This document shows positions 21,612 to 35,000 of a DNA stretch of 64,000 nt, piece by piece (the stretch's first letter is position 1; the number at the start of each line of letters is the position of its first letter). The stretch is from Paroedura picta (Eukaryota > Chordata > Lepidosauria > Squamata > Gekkonidae). The notes under the pieces were generated by a model, which was given only the letters and a program-made list of their open reading frames with translations, did not search any database and was not told where the DNA came from. The position numbers and the translations under genes were made by a program. The DNA is taken from assembly GCF_049243985.1 (NCBI RefSeq), contig NC_135379.1, positions 21,598,001-21,662,000 of the forward strand, read 5' to 3'.

Positions 21612-21897
21612 AAGGTAAGTGTAAAGGTATCCCCTGTGCAAGCACAGAGTCATGTTTTACCCTTGGGGTGACGCCCTCCAGCTTTTTCATGGCAGACTAA
21701 ATACGGGGTGGTTTGCCAGGGCCTTCCCCAGTCATTACCGTTTTACTCCCCAGCAAGCTGGGTACTTGTTTTATTGACCTCGGAAAGATGGAAGGCTGAG
21801 TCAACCTTGAGCAGGCTGCTGGGATTGAACTCCCAGCCTCATGGGCAGAGCTTCAGACTGCATGTCTGCTGCCTTACCACTCTGTGCCACCAGAGGT
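21612..21897 (-). mobile_element. Sauria SINE, full length with target-site duplication
   Basis: Complete head and Bov-B-like tail on the minus strand, bounded by the 10-bp direct repeat tgggaggtta at 21602-21611 and 21898-21907. Confidence 0.92.
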
Positions 21898-21925
21898 TGG
21901 GAGGTTAGTATTCCTTAAATGGAAA

Positions 21926-22113
21926 TACGTGAACACATGAAGCTGCCTTATATGGAATCAGACCCCGGTCAATGGAGGTCAGTGTTATCTCCTTGGACTG
22001 GCTCTTTCTCACCATGTGCTGCCTGGTCCGTTTAACTGAAGGTGCCAGGGACTGACCCTGAGATCTTCTGCAGGCCATCAGAAGCTCTACCACTGAGCCA
22101 CAGCCTGCAGTGC
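21926..22113 (-). mobile_element. Third-type tRNA-derived SINE
   Basis: It begins gaacacatgaagctgcctta on the plus strand and ends in the complement of a tRNA-like head (ctctaccactgagccacag). It is the antisense counterpart of the copy at 13546. Confidence 0.75.
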
Positions 22114-22713
22114 TTCTCATTCAAAACAGAATTAGGGAGAAGGGATTTACTTATCCCCTTTGTGATTTTGCCGATACAAACCAGCCCCTCATGCTTCCAC
22201 TAGCCTTCGTGTCTCCTGAACACTTAGGTGGGATAACTAATGTGAAAAGGAAATATATGTAATATAATAACACCAAGACAAGGTATCCACTCTCCTTCAG
22301 CAGTGGCCTGGACATTAAGCTTTTGATCATGTTGCTTACAAGGGCCTATGGCACTCAAATGGGATCAGAGATGGGAAATGGTGGCAAGCACAGGACAATA
22401 TCTCAACGCCCTGAAATTCCTGGGACCTGGAGACTCAAAGGCTTTCCTCCATATGAATCTGTGTGATTGTTGAGATCTTCCTTGGAGTGGAGCCTTCCTC
22501 CGAGTGTGCTGCGTTCACAAGTCAGGTGGGTGGGTGGGCTCAGGAGGAAGGAGAACATTTTGTGCCTGCACCCCACTGGATGAATTGCCAACCAAGTGAA
22601 GTTCCTCTGATGCCATCTCCTCTTTCAGGTGCTCTCTAGAAACTATCCATTTGGTGGTGGGTTTTGTTCTTGTAACTGAGAAAACAGGAGGTCAACTTTG
22701 TTCTTTCCTGGGT

Positions 22714-22915
22714 AGAATTGCCAACACCTGCGTGTGGCCTGCAGAGCTCCGGGAATTATAAATGATCTCCAGATTACAGTTACCAGTTCCCCTAATGAAA
22801 AATGGCTGTTTTGGAAGGTGGGCTGTATGGTATTCTACCCTTCTGAGGTTTGTTCCTTTTCCAGACCTTGCTCTCCGGGGGCAGTACCCCTAAATCTGGA
22901 ATTTTCCAACCTAGA
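22714..22915 (+). mobile_element. MITE-like element with GGTTGCCA-type ends, diverged
   Basis: A body with ctccagattacagtta and gaaaaatggctgtttt shares its layout with the better copies at 24974 and 26478. The ends are worn. Confidence 0.5.
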
Positions 22916-24225
22916 TATGCATCGTTCCAGTTTTAGTGAATGCAATATTGGAACACATGGGTTTTTTTATCACAGTTTCACTGGTATTTTACTGTTTTAT
23001 GATCTTCTGTGAACCACTTTGGATACCTATTGAGTATTTTTGGAGTAAATGAACATATAATAAAGATGGCATGACTGAAACTGGAGAAATACAAGTTGGG
23101 ATGTCCTGTGGGATTAGTTAAAACGATTCCTCTCCATGGCGTAGCCCTCTGGGACTTGTGAAGCAAACAGTTAAAAGATGCCTTTGAGTAGGTGGAAATT
23201 GCCTTTTATCTCACTCCTGGGTTGTCAAAGTCAGTCTTCAAACATCCAGACTTAAAAGACCAGATTTTTAGAACACAGCTTTCAGGCCCTGGCGCATCCC
23301 TTATGACAATCTGATCAACTGCTAGAACTATTATAAGTAGTGCCAATGTTATATGAACATAATTACATATACGTGATGAGATGCCATCTGTTCAGTCGTG
23401 TCTGACCCTCGGCGATTCTATAGGAAAGTTTTCGCCATACATATATAGTTTTCATACATATATACATAAGATCGTTTTCAGTAAATAGAGAAATAATAAA
23501 TAAATAGAAGGTTACTACTTTGAAGTCAACCATGCAGCTACACAAGTGGGGCCATACATAGTCTGTGGACATATTTGGAGAAGATTTTTCAAAATGGATT
23601 TTCTTGACACAGGATTTCTCCCCAAGATTTGACATGTTGCGCTGGCTAGAAATAGTTTGGCCTGAAGGGGGCAGCAGCCCTTCACATCTGAGTTTGATCC
23701 CTCATAGCTAATCTTTGTTCTGTTTCTCTGCCTTGAACTGTTCACAGCTGCTTTGTCCACACCATCTAAAAATATATTGTTAGTTACATGTAATAATAAA
23801 AACACACATTTCTGCGCTTTCAGAAACGGATGAGTCTACTGGTCAAGCAGAATGCCGGATGCTGTTTGCTTAGGACTATTAGTTTCCAAAATAGTTCGGG
23901 TTGTTTCAGTCCAGGGCCAAGTTCAGTTGTTCTCACCTTGGCCATTATTTATTTTTATTTTTATTTTTTTTTGCTATCCCATCCTTTTTATTTACCAGTC
24001 ATGAGACTCCACCACCAAAGGGAGTGCTGAAGTGATACAGATTTAGGCCAGTGACACTGCACAAAATAACAATACTTTGCATTTATATAACACTAGCAAG
24101 TATTCCATGTGTTCCCACATATATTCTTTTGTAATCCCTGAACCAATCCAGAAAAGCAGGTGAGTTACCATTGTGCCCATTTTACAGGTTGGAACTGAGG
24201 CAAAGACATTTGCTTGAGGCTTGAG

Positions 24226-24512
24226 GCCTCTTGTGGTGCAGAGTGGTAAGGCAGCAGAAATGCTGTCTGAAGCTGTCTGCCCGTGAGGCTGTGAGTTCAA
24301 TCCCAGCAGCCGGCTCAAGGTTGACTCAGCCTTCCATCCTTCCGAGGTCGGTAAAATGAGTACCCAGCTTGCTGGGGGGTAAACGGTAATGACTGGGGAA
24401 GGCACTGGCAAACCACCCCGTATTGAGTCTGCCATGAAAACGCTAGAGGGCATCACCCCAAGGGTCAGACATGACCCAGTGCTTGCACAGGGGATACCTT
24501 TACCTTTACCTT
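24226..24512 (+). mobile_element. Sauria SINE, full length, plus strand
   Basis: It reads in sense: tRNA-like head gcctcttgtggtgcagagtg, middle with ggttgactcagccttccat, tail aatgactggggaaggcactg, ending in repeated acctttacctt. No exact target-site duplication could be fixed. Confidence 0.92.
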
Positions 24513-24973
24513 CTGATTTTATGACTGAGGCAAGATTTCAAACCAGGAGACTTACTGATTCATCACTCAGCGTCTTAGCCACTCGGTATGCCAACTTTCA
24601 GCATGTTCCATCTCTTATATATCCACCAAATTATGAAGGCAATGTTTGCAAATCGCATGCATTACCCAAAATTTCTTCGCTTAGATTCTTCCAAGTTCCC
24701 CTGATAAAACTGCAAGACAGCTAGTATTGCTATTAGCCTTTTGTCAAGGTAAGCCTGCATTTCCTGTTTCCACAGGGGAAACTATTAGCTAGGCTTCAGG
24801 GCAGCTTAAGAATTTGCATTCTGACAAATGCAAGCATTAGACCTGCATCCAGAGGTCAATACTTTGAGTGATGTAATCATTGATCTGCCTGATTCATAGG
24901 GAAGAAAGAAGATTTGCTGTAATCCTGCCAGTCTGTTGCTAGTTTCGCTTAAGGGTGCAAGATTTACTTAATG

Positions 24974-25138
24974 TAGGGTTGCCAGCTCTGGGTTGGGAAA
25001 TACCTGGAGACTTTGTGGGTGGAGCCAGGAGTATAATGCTCAGGAGTCCACCTCCCAAAGTGGCCATGTTCTCCAGGGGAACTGATCTGTCATAAAACTG
25101 GGGGATCTCCAAGTCCCACCGGGGGACTGGCATCCCTA
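24974..25138 (+). mobile_element. MITE-like element with GGTTGCCA-type ends
   Basis: It begins agggttgccagctctgggtt, contains gttctccaggggaactgatc and ends ggcatccct, giving weak terminal inverted repeats. No coding capacity. Confidence 0.6.
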
Positions 25139-25621
25139 TATAAAAATCAATGATACTTAAATGTGCGGAATTTGGGAAGGGGCCATGGTTCTGCAACAGA
25201 ACACATAATTTGCCTGCAGGAGCTCCTACATGTCATCCCTGCACTGCAGTGCTAAGGTTCCTTTCTCTGCCTGAGATTCAGCACCTTTTAGAACAGGCAG
25301 GATTCAGCTGAATGGATCCATGATCTGACTTTGGGGATAAGGCAGCTTCGTATGGTCAGGCTTGAAGTCCTCCCCAGGCAAACTTGCTTCATTCGATGTC
25401 GCTTCTATCCAACTTCAAGCAAGAGAGCAGCCGTGTGTCAAGACAGATTTCCTTCTTGGTGAAAAGGAGAGGCACAGCTGGTCCTTCCAAAGAAACCTCT
25501 TTGTCTCTCTCTCTCTCCTACCATGCCATTACTGAAAGCACACAAATCTCCATTCCAAGTCAGGTGTTTGCTATCTTCTTCTTTTTTTTTTTACACAGTC
25601 AGCTTAACATAAACTGACTGT

Positions 25622-25805
25622 AGGGATGCCAGCCTCCCGGTGGGACCTGGGAATCCCCTGGAATTACAGCTCATCTCCAGACTACAGAGATCAGTTTCCC
25701 CTGATAAAAGGTGGGTTCTGTGTCAATGTACCCCAATGAAGTCCGTGTCCTCCCAGGCTCCATCCTCAAACCTCCAGGGTTTCCCAACCTGGACCTGGCA
25801 TTGCT
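25622..25805 (-). mobile_element. MITE-like element with GGTTGCCA-type ends
   Basis: Antisense copy of the same family: agggatgccagcctcccggt at the left, gatcagtttcccctgat in the middle, cccaacctggacctggca at the right. Confidence 0.6.
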
Positions 25806-26477
25806 GCCCCCCATCCCCTGCCTGTGATCCAAGGGAGGCCGGACAAGCCTTGTTCGAATGCCAGGCAATCTTAACCACCCAAGAGGGAGCAGCTGCAACA
25901 TCACCCCTAGAGTGCCTTGCCTAGGCACAGGGAGCACACCCTGGGCATGCTGTGGAGAAGTCACAAGAGGCGTGCAAGCTTCCAAAAGCATGTCACTGTG
26001 TAAAAACATGATGTCCCACACGTAGAACTAATGGTAGAGAAACAGGCATCTGTTTTCTTCTCCAAGAGGCCTCCCTACGCAAAGAAATCCTCTTGACTGC
26101 TGCCATCTAACACGGACAGCAGGTGCAGCTGGCTTCACACTCGGAGCGTCAGAGCCCAGAATAGTTGCAATTACGTGCTTGAAGGAGTACATCTCTTAAA
26201 TGGCAAACTGAGCCTCAGGGTCCCACCCCACTCTCCATGACGACTATCAGCGTATACATAACATTCTTCCTCCCTGCCCTTCATCTTTGCCCTTCATATA
26301 TTCTTCCCCCCTCCCCCCCCCCGGGCCATTATTTATTTTATATGTTATTATAACTGGCCCTCTTTCGAGGAGCACAAAGTGCCATACGGAATCCTGTACC
26401 CTCTATTTTTACAACAGCCCTACCAAGTAGATTAGGTGAATGGTGCAAGGTCACCTGCTCAGCTGAGATTTGGACTT

Positions 26478-26695
26478 GGGGTTGCCAACTCTGGCTTGAG
26501 AAATTCCTGGAGATTTGGGGAGGCGGAGCATGGGAAGGGTGGGACTTGTGTAAGAGAGGCACCTCAGAAGGGTATAATGCTGTAAAGTCTGACTTTCAAA
26601 GCAACCATTTTATCTAGGAAAACTGATCTCTGTAGTCTGTAGACCAGCTGTAATTCCAGGCCTCACTTAGAGGATGGAAATTCCATTTGAAGTGG
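26478..26695 (+). mobile_element. MITE-like element with GGTTGCCA-type ends
   Basis: Starts ggggttgccaactctggctt, carries cctggagatttgggg and aactgatctctgtagtctg, and ends near gcctcacttagagg. Confidence 0.6.
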
Positions 26696-27194
26696 AGTCT
26701 ACATTACACCACATTGGGTTGGATCCTTTGGAACAGGGGGTGTAATGAGGAAGGGAATTAGGTGTGTGTGTCTGAATTCCTAGACAGTCAGTGAAAATAC
26801 TGGACTGCCCAGATCAATACCAGACAGCTGGCAGCTTTATGAATCTCACCACAGGCTACTTCTGATAGCCTGTTCACCCCAGGAACAACATTTTGGGAAA
26901 TACTTTGTGCTGCAGTAGAAGGGGAAGGCAAGGAAGTTCCATTTCGCTGATGGAAAAACTTTCTACTAGTAGAGATTTACCTCAGGATCCAGGTCACTTT
27001 TTTTTTACGCTCCCTACGGTGGGTATGCCCCGTCATCAACAATAGGGGATCGCAACTAAGAAAGCAAGAAAGGGACTGAGATTTGGAAGGACAGCCATGA
27101 AGGAGATAGAAAAAATGAATAAGTGGGTCCAGGGCTTTGTCTGTTAGTTTTTTTTCGGATGTCTTTTAATTTGCCTAAGAATGTTTTGATCTAT

Positions 27195-27261
27195 TGATGT
27201 AAGCCACCTGGAACCCGCTTGTGATGAGGGGTGGTCTAGAAATTAAACAGTAAATAAAATA
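27195..27261 (+). repeat. LINE 3'-tail-like fragment
   Basis: aagccacctggaacccgctt followed by a short AAATAAAT-type tail resembles the 3' ends of CR1/L2-type LINEs. Relatives lie at 49885-50005, 52530-52625, 52970-53062, 55125-55196 and 61220-61300. Confidence 0.5.
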
Positions 27262-27650
27262 AATAAGTATAAGGATGTGTCACTGGGGATCAAGGCCAAG
27301 GTAATTCGTACCATAGTGCATTGGTTTGAAAGCTGGACAATGAAGAAATCTGTCAGCAAGAAAGCTGCTTTAATTGAAATGTGGTATTGGAGGAGAGTTT
27401 TACTTTTACGGATACCACGGAGCACCCAAAAAGTCAAATGAGTGGGTTCTAGATCAAATCAAGCCTGGATTCTCCCTAAAAGCTAAAATGACCAAATTTA
27501 GAATATTGTACTTTGGTCACATTAGGAAAAGAGAAGAGTCTCCAGAAAAGACTGAAGGCAACAGGAAAACAGACACACCATGAGATGGATTGACTCAACC
27601 AAGGCAGAGCTGCTGAGTGAGGGGTACAGGGACAGGACACAATTCAGGGG
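27262..27650 (+). mobile_element. Bov-B/RTE LINE, C-terminal fragment
   Basis: Conceptual translation gives ESWTMKK, then WVLDQIKPGFSLKAKMTK, then ILYFGHI, then RWIDSTKAELL. These correspond to the reverse-transcriptase C-terminal region of Bov-B elements (pattern SWT.KK, YFGH, RWID). It contains frame breaks and lacks the rest of the element. Bov-B supplies the tail shared by Sauria SINEs and probably their enzyme. Confidence 0.8.
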
Positions 27651-28266
27651 ACCCAGTGTCAGTTTGAGGAGGTATTCGACAGCCAACAGTAGAGTTCTGC
27701 TTCCCCTGGACTGCTGCTGTTCTGCCCTTCCGGCTGCGATCTCTCGCATACGTCTCTTCTCCCCTGCAGAGCGAGAATGAGAGGAAGGCTGGGGGTTGTC
27801 TCTGCTTCCTCTGCCTGCCCCCTTCCTGCAGCTGCGTGGCCAGCCAGCCTATGGCTGTGTGTGCATCGCATGCTCATTCTCCCTTGTACAATGTCCTGCA
27901 TGACAGTTGCGTGCCCCTCCTCTGCTGCCATCCTCCTGGCAAGACCTGTTCTGCTGAAAACGCACCATTTGCTCTGTTCCCTGCCTCATTTCTGGTGCTG
28001 CATAGAGAAGCTTCTCTCCGCAAGAACAGGACTGTTATCTGGTGAACAGGTCCTGAGCTAGAGGCAGTGGAAGGGGGGGGGGGAGGGGGTATTTCTCAAT
28101 CATCTCATGTCCCAGAGAAGAAAATTATGGTTGCTGGAGAGGCAAAAAGATTCCAGGCAGTTGCTCAGAATAAACATCACAAGGAAAAGATCAGTGTCTA
28201 AAAAGGGGTGGGAATTCCAGATAATGTCGCCAACTGACCAAGAAAGAGGGCTCCTTTGTGCCTCTG

Positions 28267-28308
28267 CAGCCCTGTCTAGGGAGATCAGCCCTGTCTAGGG
28301 AGATCAGC
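28267..28308 (+). repeat. 19-bp tandem duplication
   Basis: The unit cagccctgtctagggagat occurs twice in a row with no difference, plus a partial third start. It looks recent. Confidence 0.9.
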
Positions 28309-31119
28309 CTCAGAACTTTTGACAGAACAGAGAAAACACTTGTTACTGGCTGGCCCTGCCATTCCAGCTGCCAGGAGATGCACAGGAGGAGAAGCTAGTA
28401 AGGAGAAAGTTGTCAACCCCTCGACCTGGGTGAAGATAATTGCAAGGGGTTGGGGGGCATTTGGTGCTAGTGAATGAAAAGAGGGGGATGCTGGATGGGG
28501 GATCAGGGTGAAGAAGGGACAGAAGGGATTTAAGGCTGCAGTCCTTCTGTGCAAATTGACACAAAAGTAAACACCATCATATTCAGTCATACTTCGAGCT
28601 AACAAGGATAGGATCCAGCAAGGCCTAAGAACAGGAATGAACTTAATTTTTTTTTAAATCAGAAACCTTACACTCTGGCTAGGAGAGGAGGATTAGGTGG
28701 TCTTCCCTGTGTTCTCTCCTGCTTTCTTCTTCTTTCTGTTTAAGGAGGTGGTGGCAGCAAAAGGAGAGGGGAGGGAGGACCTGGAACCAATTGGATTTCA
28801 ATATACTGGGATAAACAAAGGACATCCCAGCTATGTGCTTTGGGATTTTTTCAACTGCAACTCCAGAGTGATCATTAGGTGTCACTAGTGAGCAGGCAGG
28901 TAAAGTTCAGCTGCTTAAACAGTTCACCAAAATTATTTGCTAATTGCAATTCCAACAGATAATGCAGATGCGGAACGCTGATCACCTACTAGAACTAATT
29001 TTTGCTTCAGAAAATAATTATTTTTGGGGGGAAGAAAAAAGTGCTTGAAAGGAAATGCACCTATGGTGTCATGGTGTCCGTGAGTGCTAGATTGAGTGTC
29101 AGTGGGAAAAAAAGAGCAAATCCTAATAGCTCTATTTATCTTCTTCCTTCTTTTACAAAGCAAGCCGGTGAGACAGAGGGAGTGACAACTTGCAGAGTAC
29201 TATGAGCTAGATGTTATTTCTTCTCTTTTGAAGTTGACATGTGCTAGGCAGAGTGAGAACACCTCACCAAAAAGCAACTCTGCCTCTAATGTTTTCCCAA
29301 CTGTCCTGGTCTGCTTAGGCTGGAAATAAGTGGATGCGACCTCTTTGTATGCACACCATGCATGCACCATGTCTCTAGAGAGCACTCTGCTGAAAGCGCA
29401 TAATGCTGAAACAGAACCTGAACCCAACCCAAATGTAATATCTATCTGCATGGTTATTTCACAAAAATGAATAATGGTGTGCTAAAAAATGAAAGAGAAG
29501 ATGCATCCCTACCCCTTATGTAACTGTGATCTGGATGCATTAATATGAACATGCCAGGAAGGAAATAGGTCACAGACAGAACATGCTGGAGGCAAATATG
29601 GCTGGGTAGTGCTGGGCTTTGACTTTCACCGAGTTCCTTCACACACTGCGGGGGGGGGGGGGTGGCAGGGCATGCCAGTGAGTAATCCTTTTGCCACCGC
29701 CTCACATAAACATGTTTTTAAACTTTTTGTGCAATCAGCAGGGAACACTGTGTTCTCTTTGTCTTGGGCCTGATATACTTGTGAGAACAGAGGAACAATG
29801 CCAAGAAAAGCCACAGCTTACTCAGTTGCGTGTGCAGCGGAGCAGTGGATGTTTACCAAGATTTATAATCTATCCTCCCGCCTCCCCCACATCCCTCCCA
29901 AGTGAGAGACGGGAAGCTCTCAGCTAAAAAGAGAACAAGGCCCAAACAGAGCAGAGACAAATACTCTTTCCACCCAAGGGGTTTTAAAAAATAAAGCATT
30001 TTGGCAACATATACTTGCATCATTGTGTTTTGTAGGGTTCTCCTCCCCCTGAATCAAGTCTGCTGTTGATCTGCCCTTTATTTAAACCAGTCAATTCATT
30101 TCCAAGTGTATACAGCTAACAGGCACCAATGGGAGGGCAGGCTTAAGTCTCTCTCTTTTTGTAGACATGCAGCCTCAAAAACAGCTGGAATAATCTTCTG
30201 GCTTTATTGAAACTGGCTCCCATATTGTCGAGCGTTAATCCTTTCTTTTCTTAAAAGGACTGGCTGTGTGGCATCCAACAGAAGCTGAACAGCTCTTATC
30301 TACTGTTTTGCAGCCGCTGCTTCCTCCTGTTGACACAAGATTCCTACAGCTACTGCACTTCTTTTGGAATTAGTGATGAGACACAGCAGAGGAAAAGCTT
30401 AAGCAGGACAAATGTCTTGCAGATCTCTCCCCTGTCACCTTTTGCAGAGTTTGAGCTGTAGGCCTGCTTTCTTTCCAACGGAAGTCAAGTCAACGTTCTC
30501 GAAGAGAATGCAACAGCAAGATGGCGTCCGTATATCAGTCCCTAGTTCATGTTTTACAACAGCCATCCAACTTGCCCTTCCTAGCAGGTAGAGGAAATGG
30601 TTACCTCTCAGGCAAAAGACATCTTGGCTCTTGACCTCTTGGTACTTATGTGGTTCTCTTCCCTGGGAACACAAGCAGCTATCATGACCACAGATGAGCT
30701 TCAAAACCTCTTATACCTCTAGATTCACAACATTGTTTGGTTGAGCATACTGTGTCATCTGGGACTTCGCCACTTAAACCTTATGCCCTGAAGCTGGGAC
30801 ATAGCCTAGTATGCCAATTAGTATGATGTATGCTGAGGCCACAGAGCCTTCTTCAGGCCTGTGCAACACTTCTCCCTGTGACTGATAAACTGTATGAATC
30901 CTTTCAGTGGGCTAGGTCATGTACAAATAACAGGAGCTTGACCTGGCTTTACACGGTCAACAGAAGTGTTATTCCAATTTTGCTTCTTTAGAGAAAATTC
31001 AGCCAAGATTTCTTTAAGCCTTCTTTAATGACCCAAAATGTACTGCTAATGTGGTATTCCAGAAGGAGGTGAGGTTGATAAAAGTAGAGACCAGTGCATG
31101 GATTGTAATAATTAACTAT

Positions 31120-32060
31120 TGGCTAAGACTTTACCTTCAATTTATAGGCCTTATTCCCTTCTTCCTGTCAGCTGGCCCACAACCCACACAGAGATAATTA
31201 ACAAGCTTCTCAATATAGGATTAGCTCCTGAACAATTGCTAGAAATGAGATATAGGCAAGCAAAACACTTGGTTTTATCAACGACTTAAAGATATTGAGC
31301 TGCAAAATGAGATGGCCCTCCTTCCAAGACCATAAAGGTAAAGGTATCCCCTGTGCAAGCACCGAGTCATGTCTGACCCTTGGGGTGATGCCCTCTAGCA
31401 TTTTCATGGCAGACTCAATATGGGGTGGTTTGCCAGTGCCTTCCCCAGTCATTACCGTTTACCCCCCAGCAAGCTGGGTCCTCATTTTACCGACCTCGGA
31501 AGGATGGAAGGCTGAGTCAACCCTGAGCCGGCTGCTGGGATCGAACTCCCAGCCTCATGGGCAAAGCTTTCAAGACGGCTGCCTTACCACTCTGCACCAC
31601 AAGAGGCTCCAAGACCATATAGGCTATTAAAGTCTTGGGAGGGAGGGATTTTCTACAGCTCCATACTTAACATATCACCCCTGCTATATTCTGTTGGACT
31701 TTTTTGAAACCTCTTTTCAATGCATTTCCATCAGCATTGCCTAGTGGGAAATTACAGACGTGCCTGTGAAGAATCGACTGTGCCCTTGCTGCTGGGGTGC
31801 AATTGAATTGATTGCTCATGTTTTATTGCATTGTGAATTTTACCAGGATATCAGTAGTAGTCTAATTTCACTTTTGTTACTGTGGTTCTCTAGATATACT
31901 GGTGATCTGTCAGTTAACATATTAAAGGCAGTTAAAGATAATTTTGTTTCTTTTACAGTGGTGAAGTTCTGTCATGTTGTCAGTAGAGTGTGGAAATCCT
32001 TGGTTGATGTTAAGTTACTTGGTTGTTAAAAGGTACTGTGGTGTTACCCATGTGCTGGTG
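31120..32060 (+). mobile_element. LINE C-terminal fragment interrupted by a SINE
   Basis: Either side of the SINE the DNA reads as one decayed LINE end. The right part encodes RLCPCCWGAIELIAHVLLHC, then EFYQD and VVKFC, a Cys/His zinc knuckle of the kind found at the C-terminus of several non-LTR reverse transcriptases. The left part contains LLPVSWPTTHTEIINKLL-like sequence. The clade is not assigned. Confidence 0.6.
31335..31608 (-). mobile_element. Sauria SINE inserted in a LINE fragment
   Basis: Nearly full-length minus-strand copy flanked by the 11-bp direct repeat ccaagaccata at 31324-31334 and 31609-31619. The older LINE continues on both sides. Confidence 0.93.
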
Positions 32061-35000
32061 CTGGTCAATGACTGTAAACAAACAAAAAATGGTCAACAGA
32101 GAAGCCCCTTCTTTCTGCTGTTTTCCAGAAATCAATTGATCCTAGCGAATGTGGGATAGAGCCAGAACCATTCAAATCTGAACAGATGCCACCTGCTCTC
32201 ACTTGTCCTTCACAGCTCTTTTATTCCCTCCCCAAGATTCCTTCTCTAGTCCCTCCAAAAGGGAAAAAAAGGTCAGATGGGATCAATTAGATCAAATTAT
32301 TCTAATTTGGTTTCTTCCATTGCAGACCTTGTTACAGAAACTACTTCTATGTTCTCGCCACTCTTTGAGAAGCTTAAACAATTATCTTGATTTCAGGAGG
32401 ATTACTACAACAGTTTGAGATCATCTGCCCTAAATAACAGAAGGTAGTTTAAATCTTGCTGCTTCTTTGTTCTTCTGGCTGTGGTATAAAAAATGGATAT
32501 CAACACAACCAAGGTACTCATTTTAGCCTGCCCTTGCCAGGCATGTCAATATATCCTCTAAATATACAGATATAACATGACTTCCTTCTGGAGAAATCAG
32601 TACATGGAGGAACTCCTTGGAGAAGAATCTATCTATGTGTCCAATTTCTGCTGTTTTGTGAAGAAACAGGATTCCTTGCTGGTTTACCTTGCTGGTATAA
32701 AAACAGGACTCATCCTTCTGTCTGCATGCTGATTCTCAGGGGTGGCAAATAGATATCGGCCCTGAAGATGAGAACGAAGCAAGGACAGCTCCCTGGATAA
32801 AGTCAGAAAAGAAATGTCCAAGACAACCTTCAAAACATAAATATATAGTCCTGTTTCAATCTCAGTTAACGGACAAGTCTGGCAGTGAGCAAACAGGGCC
32901 CCGGATATTCAATACAAAAGTCAACAAATGGTTCCAAAAACTGGTCTTCAATTTCACTTGGATGTCTCTTTTGTAGGTTTGCCACAATTATTGACTACGG
33001 CACATGCTTCACAAAATCAGACGACTATTCTCATTATTCTCAGTGGAACCTTTCTGTGACAAATGTTGATTTCACCAGTTCTTTCTCTGCCCCCAGATCA
33101 TAAAAGTGAACAGTTCTTGAAAAAGCCTCATCCTGGTAAAAACAATAAAAAAACAACAATCAAAACAACAATCAATCTTGCAGTCTCATAAAATGGACAG
33201 ATTTATTGTGACAAACTTTTCAAGCTTTTGTGAGATGCATGAAGTAGTCATCCACAGAATGGTACCTTTGCATCCTTTACAAACATTTGTTACAACATCT
33301 CTTCCACCTTCTGACTAGAACAAGAGGACTCAGAGATCTGCATTTCTACTCATGTCTGATGAAGGAAGGAAGTCTTGGCTCTTGAAAGCATATACCTGGA
33401 ATGCCTTTATTTCAAAAGTGTTACTCAGCTCAAATCTAAGAGTTGTATCGCAGACAAACACAGGTATACTCTGAATACCTAAAATAAAATTATTTTGAGG
33501 AACTGGAACAATGCTGGATTACCTGCCAGCTACTGTCTACATTAAGCATGGGGTTATGTTGTACAGCTCTAGCCTTGTTACTGGCTGTGTTATATATCCC
33601 TGTTGACTGAACCAAGGAAAGGCCTTGCACTTCAACAGTATTTACAGAGCACACCCTGGTGTCATAGCAATAGTCACTAGGGCAGTAACTGATAAGGGGA
33701 AAAGGTATAGGTTTGGGTTGTTCTGCAGATAACAAAAGGCCACACCAATTGCTATATTCTAGGAGGATAGCTTGAGGGCATTGACTTCCATACAAAATTA
33801 AAGGATGCCTGCCAAAAGTTTTTAGGTTACAGTGGAAGTTGTGAAGGTTCACAGGAGTACCAGAACCTGTTTTTAGCTTGGGACAGGGGCCAACTGAAAG
33901 GCCAACCAAGAGTGAATTCTAAGAAATTAGTTTCACCAATCGTTCAGTCAACAACCATCCTTTCCTTTCCCCTTGCCAGTTGAGAAGGATTGGATCCTTA
34001 CTACACATATGCTCTCTCAGGTTCCCAGGTTCTTGTGACACCAAAAAGGCTGTGCTGCCAGCCCACCAGCTTTCCCTATCAGATTAACGTATCCTAAGTA
34101 ATCCTTACCTTTCCTTACATGTTCTTGGGCCTGTCTGTGGAAGATTAAGATGTCACTAGGGATGGGAACAAACCAGTGATCAATTCTGGCCGGTTCGCAG
34201 TGTGTGAACTAAAATTCACGGCAGGTAAACTGGCATGAACTTTCCATGGAGTTTTAAAGCTCACACTGGTTGGTGAATGGATACATTTCCAAGTAGGGTA
34301 TTTCTGCTTAATCAAAAGGTTTGCCAAACCTCAAAGCTATGGCAGCGGGAGGGGATGGGGGAGAGACAGAATTCTCCAGCCTTGGAGACACATTTGTCAG
34401 TTTCAACCAGTTTTCCTCTCCTTTATCCCAGTTCAGGGTAGGGGTGACTATTCAAGATCATCCATAAGCTTCATTACAGAGTAGAGATTTGAACCTCTTC
34501 CCAGTCCAACATTCTGGAATATAGATGGCACTTCCAAGCTACAGCCAGGAACACTGTTTTGTGGGGCAAGAGGGACTCCACAGTGGCAAATCAGAAACCA
34601 CGACACCATACGAAAAAGATGCCCTTACCAGCTAGTGAAAGACCACTGTAAACAATTCTGCAGATGGAACTCTTCCAGGATCAACAAACACAAAGTCCCA
34701 AGCATGTGGACCTTGATGTTAAGGATAATGACTGGCCTTTTGTGAAGTTTAGCTGCAATAGCTGAAAATTACAGCAGCAGCAATAAGATGCCACCCTACA
34801 GGAATATTCCCATCTCATCTCAGTGGCTCATCTGAAAGTTTCCCTTTATTGGCTAGGCAATATGCAGTAAGCATTCTTTAAAAAATATCTTGATAATGAA
34901 AGTACAACTGCAGGGCAAAGGACAAAACCTTCCATTGAATAACAGAACAGAGAAAAGTTGTGACTCCAATGGAGTACATCCAAGAAATTTTTTTCAAGGC

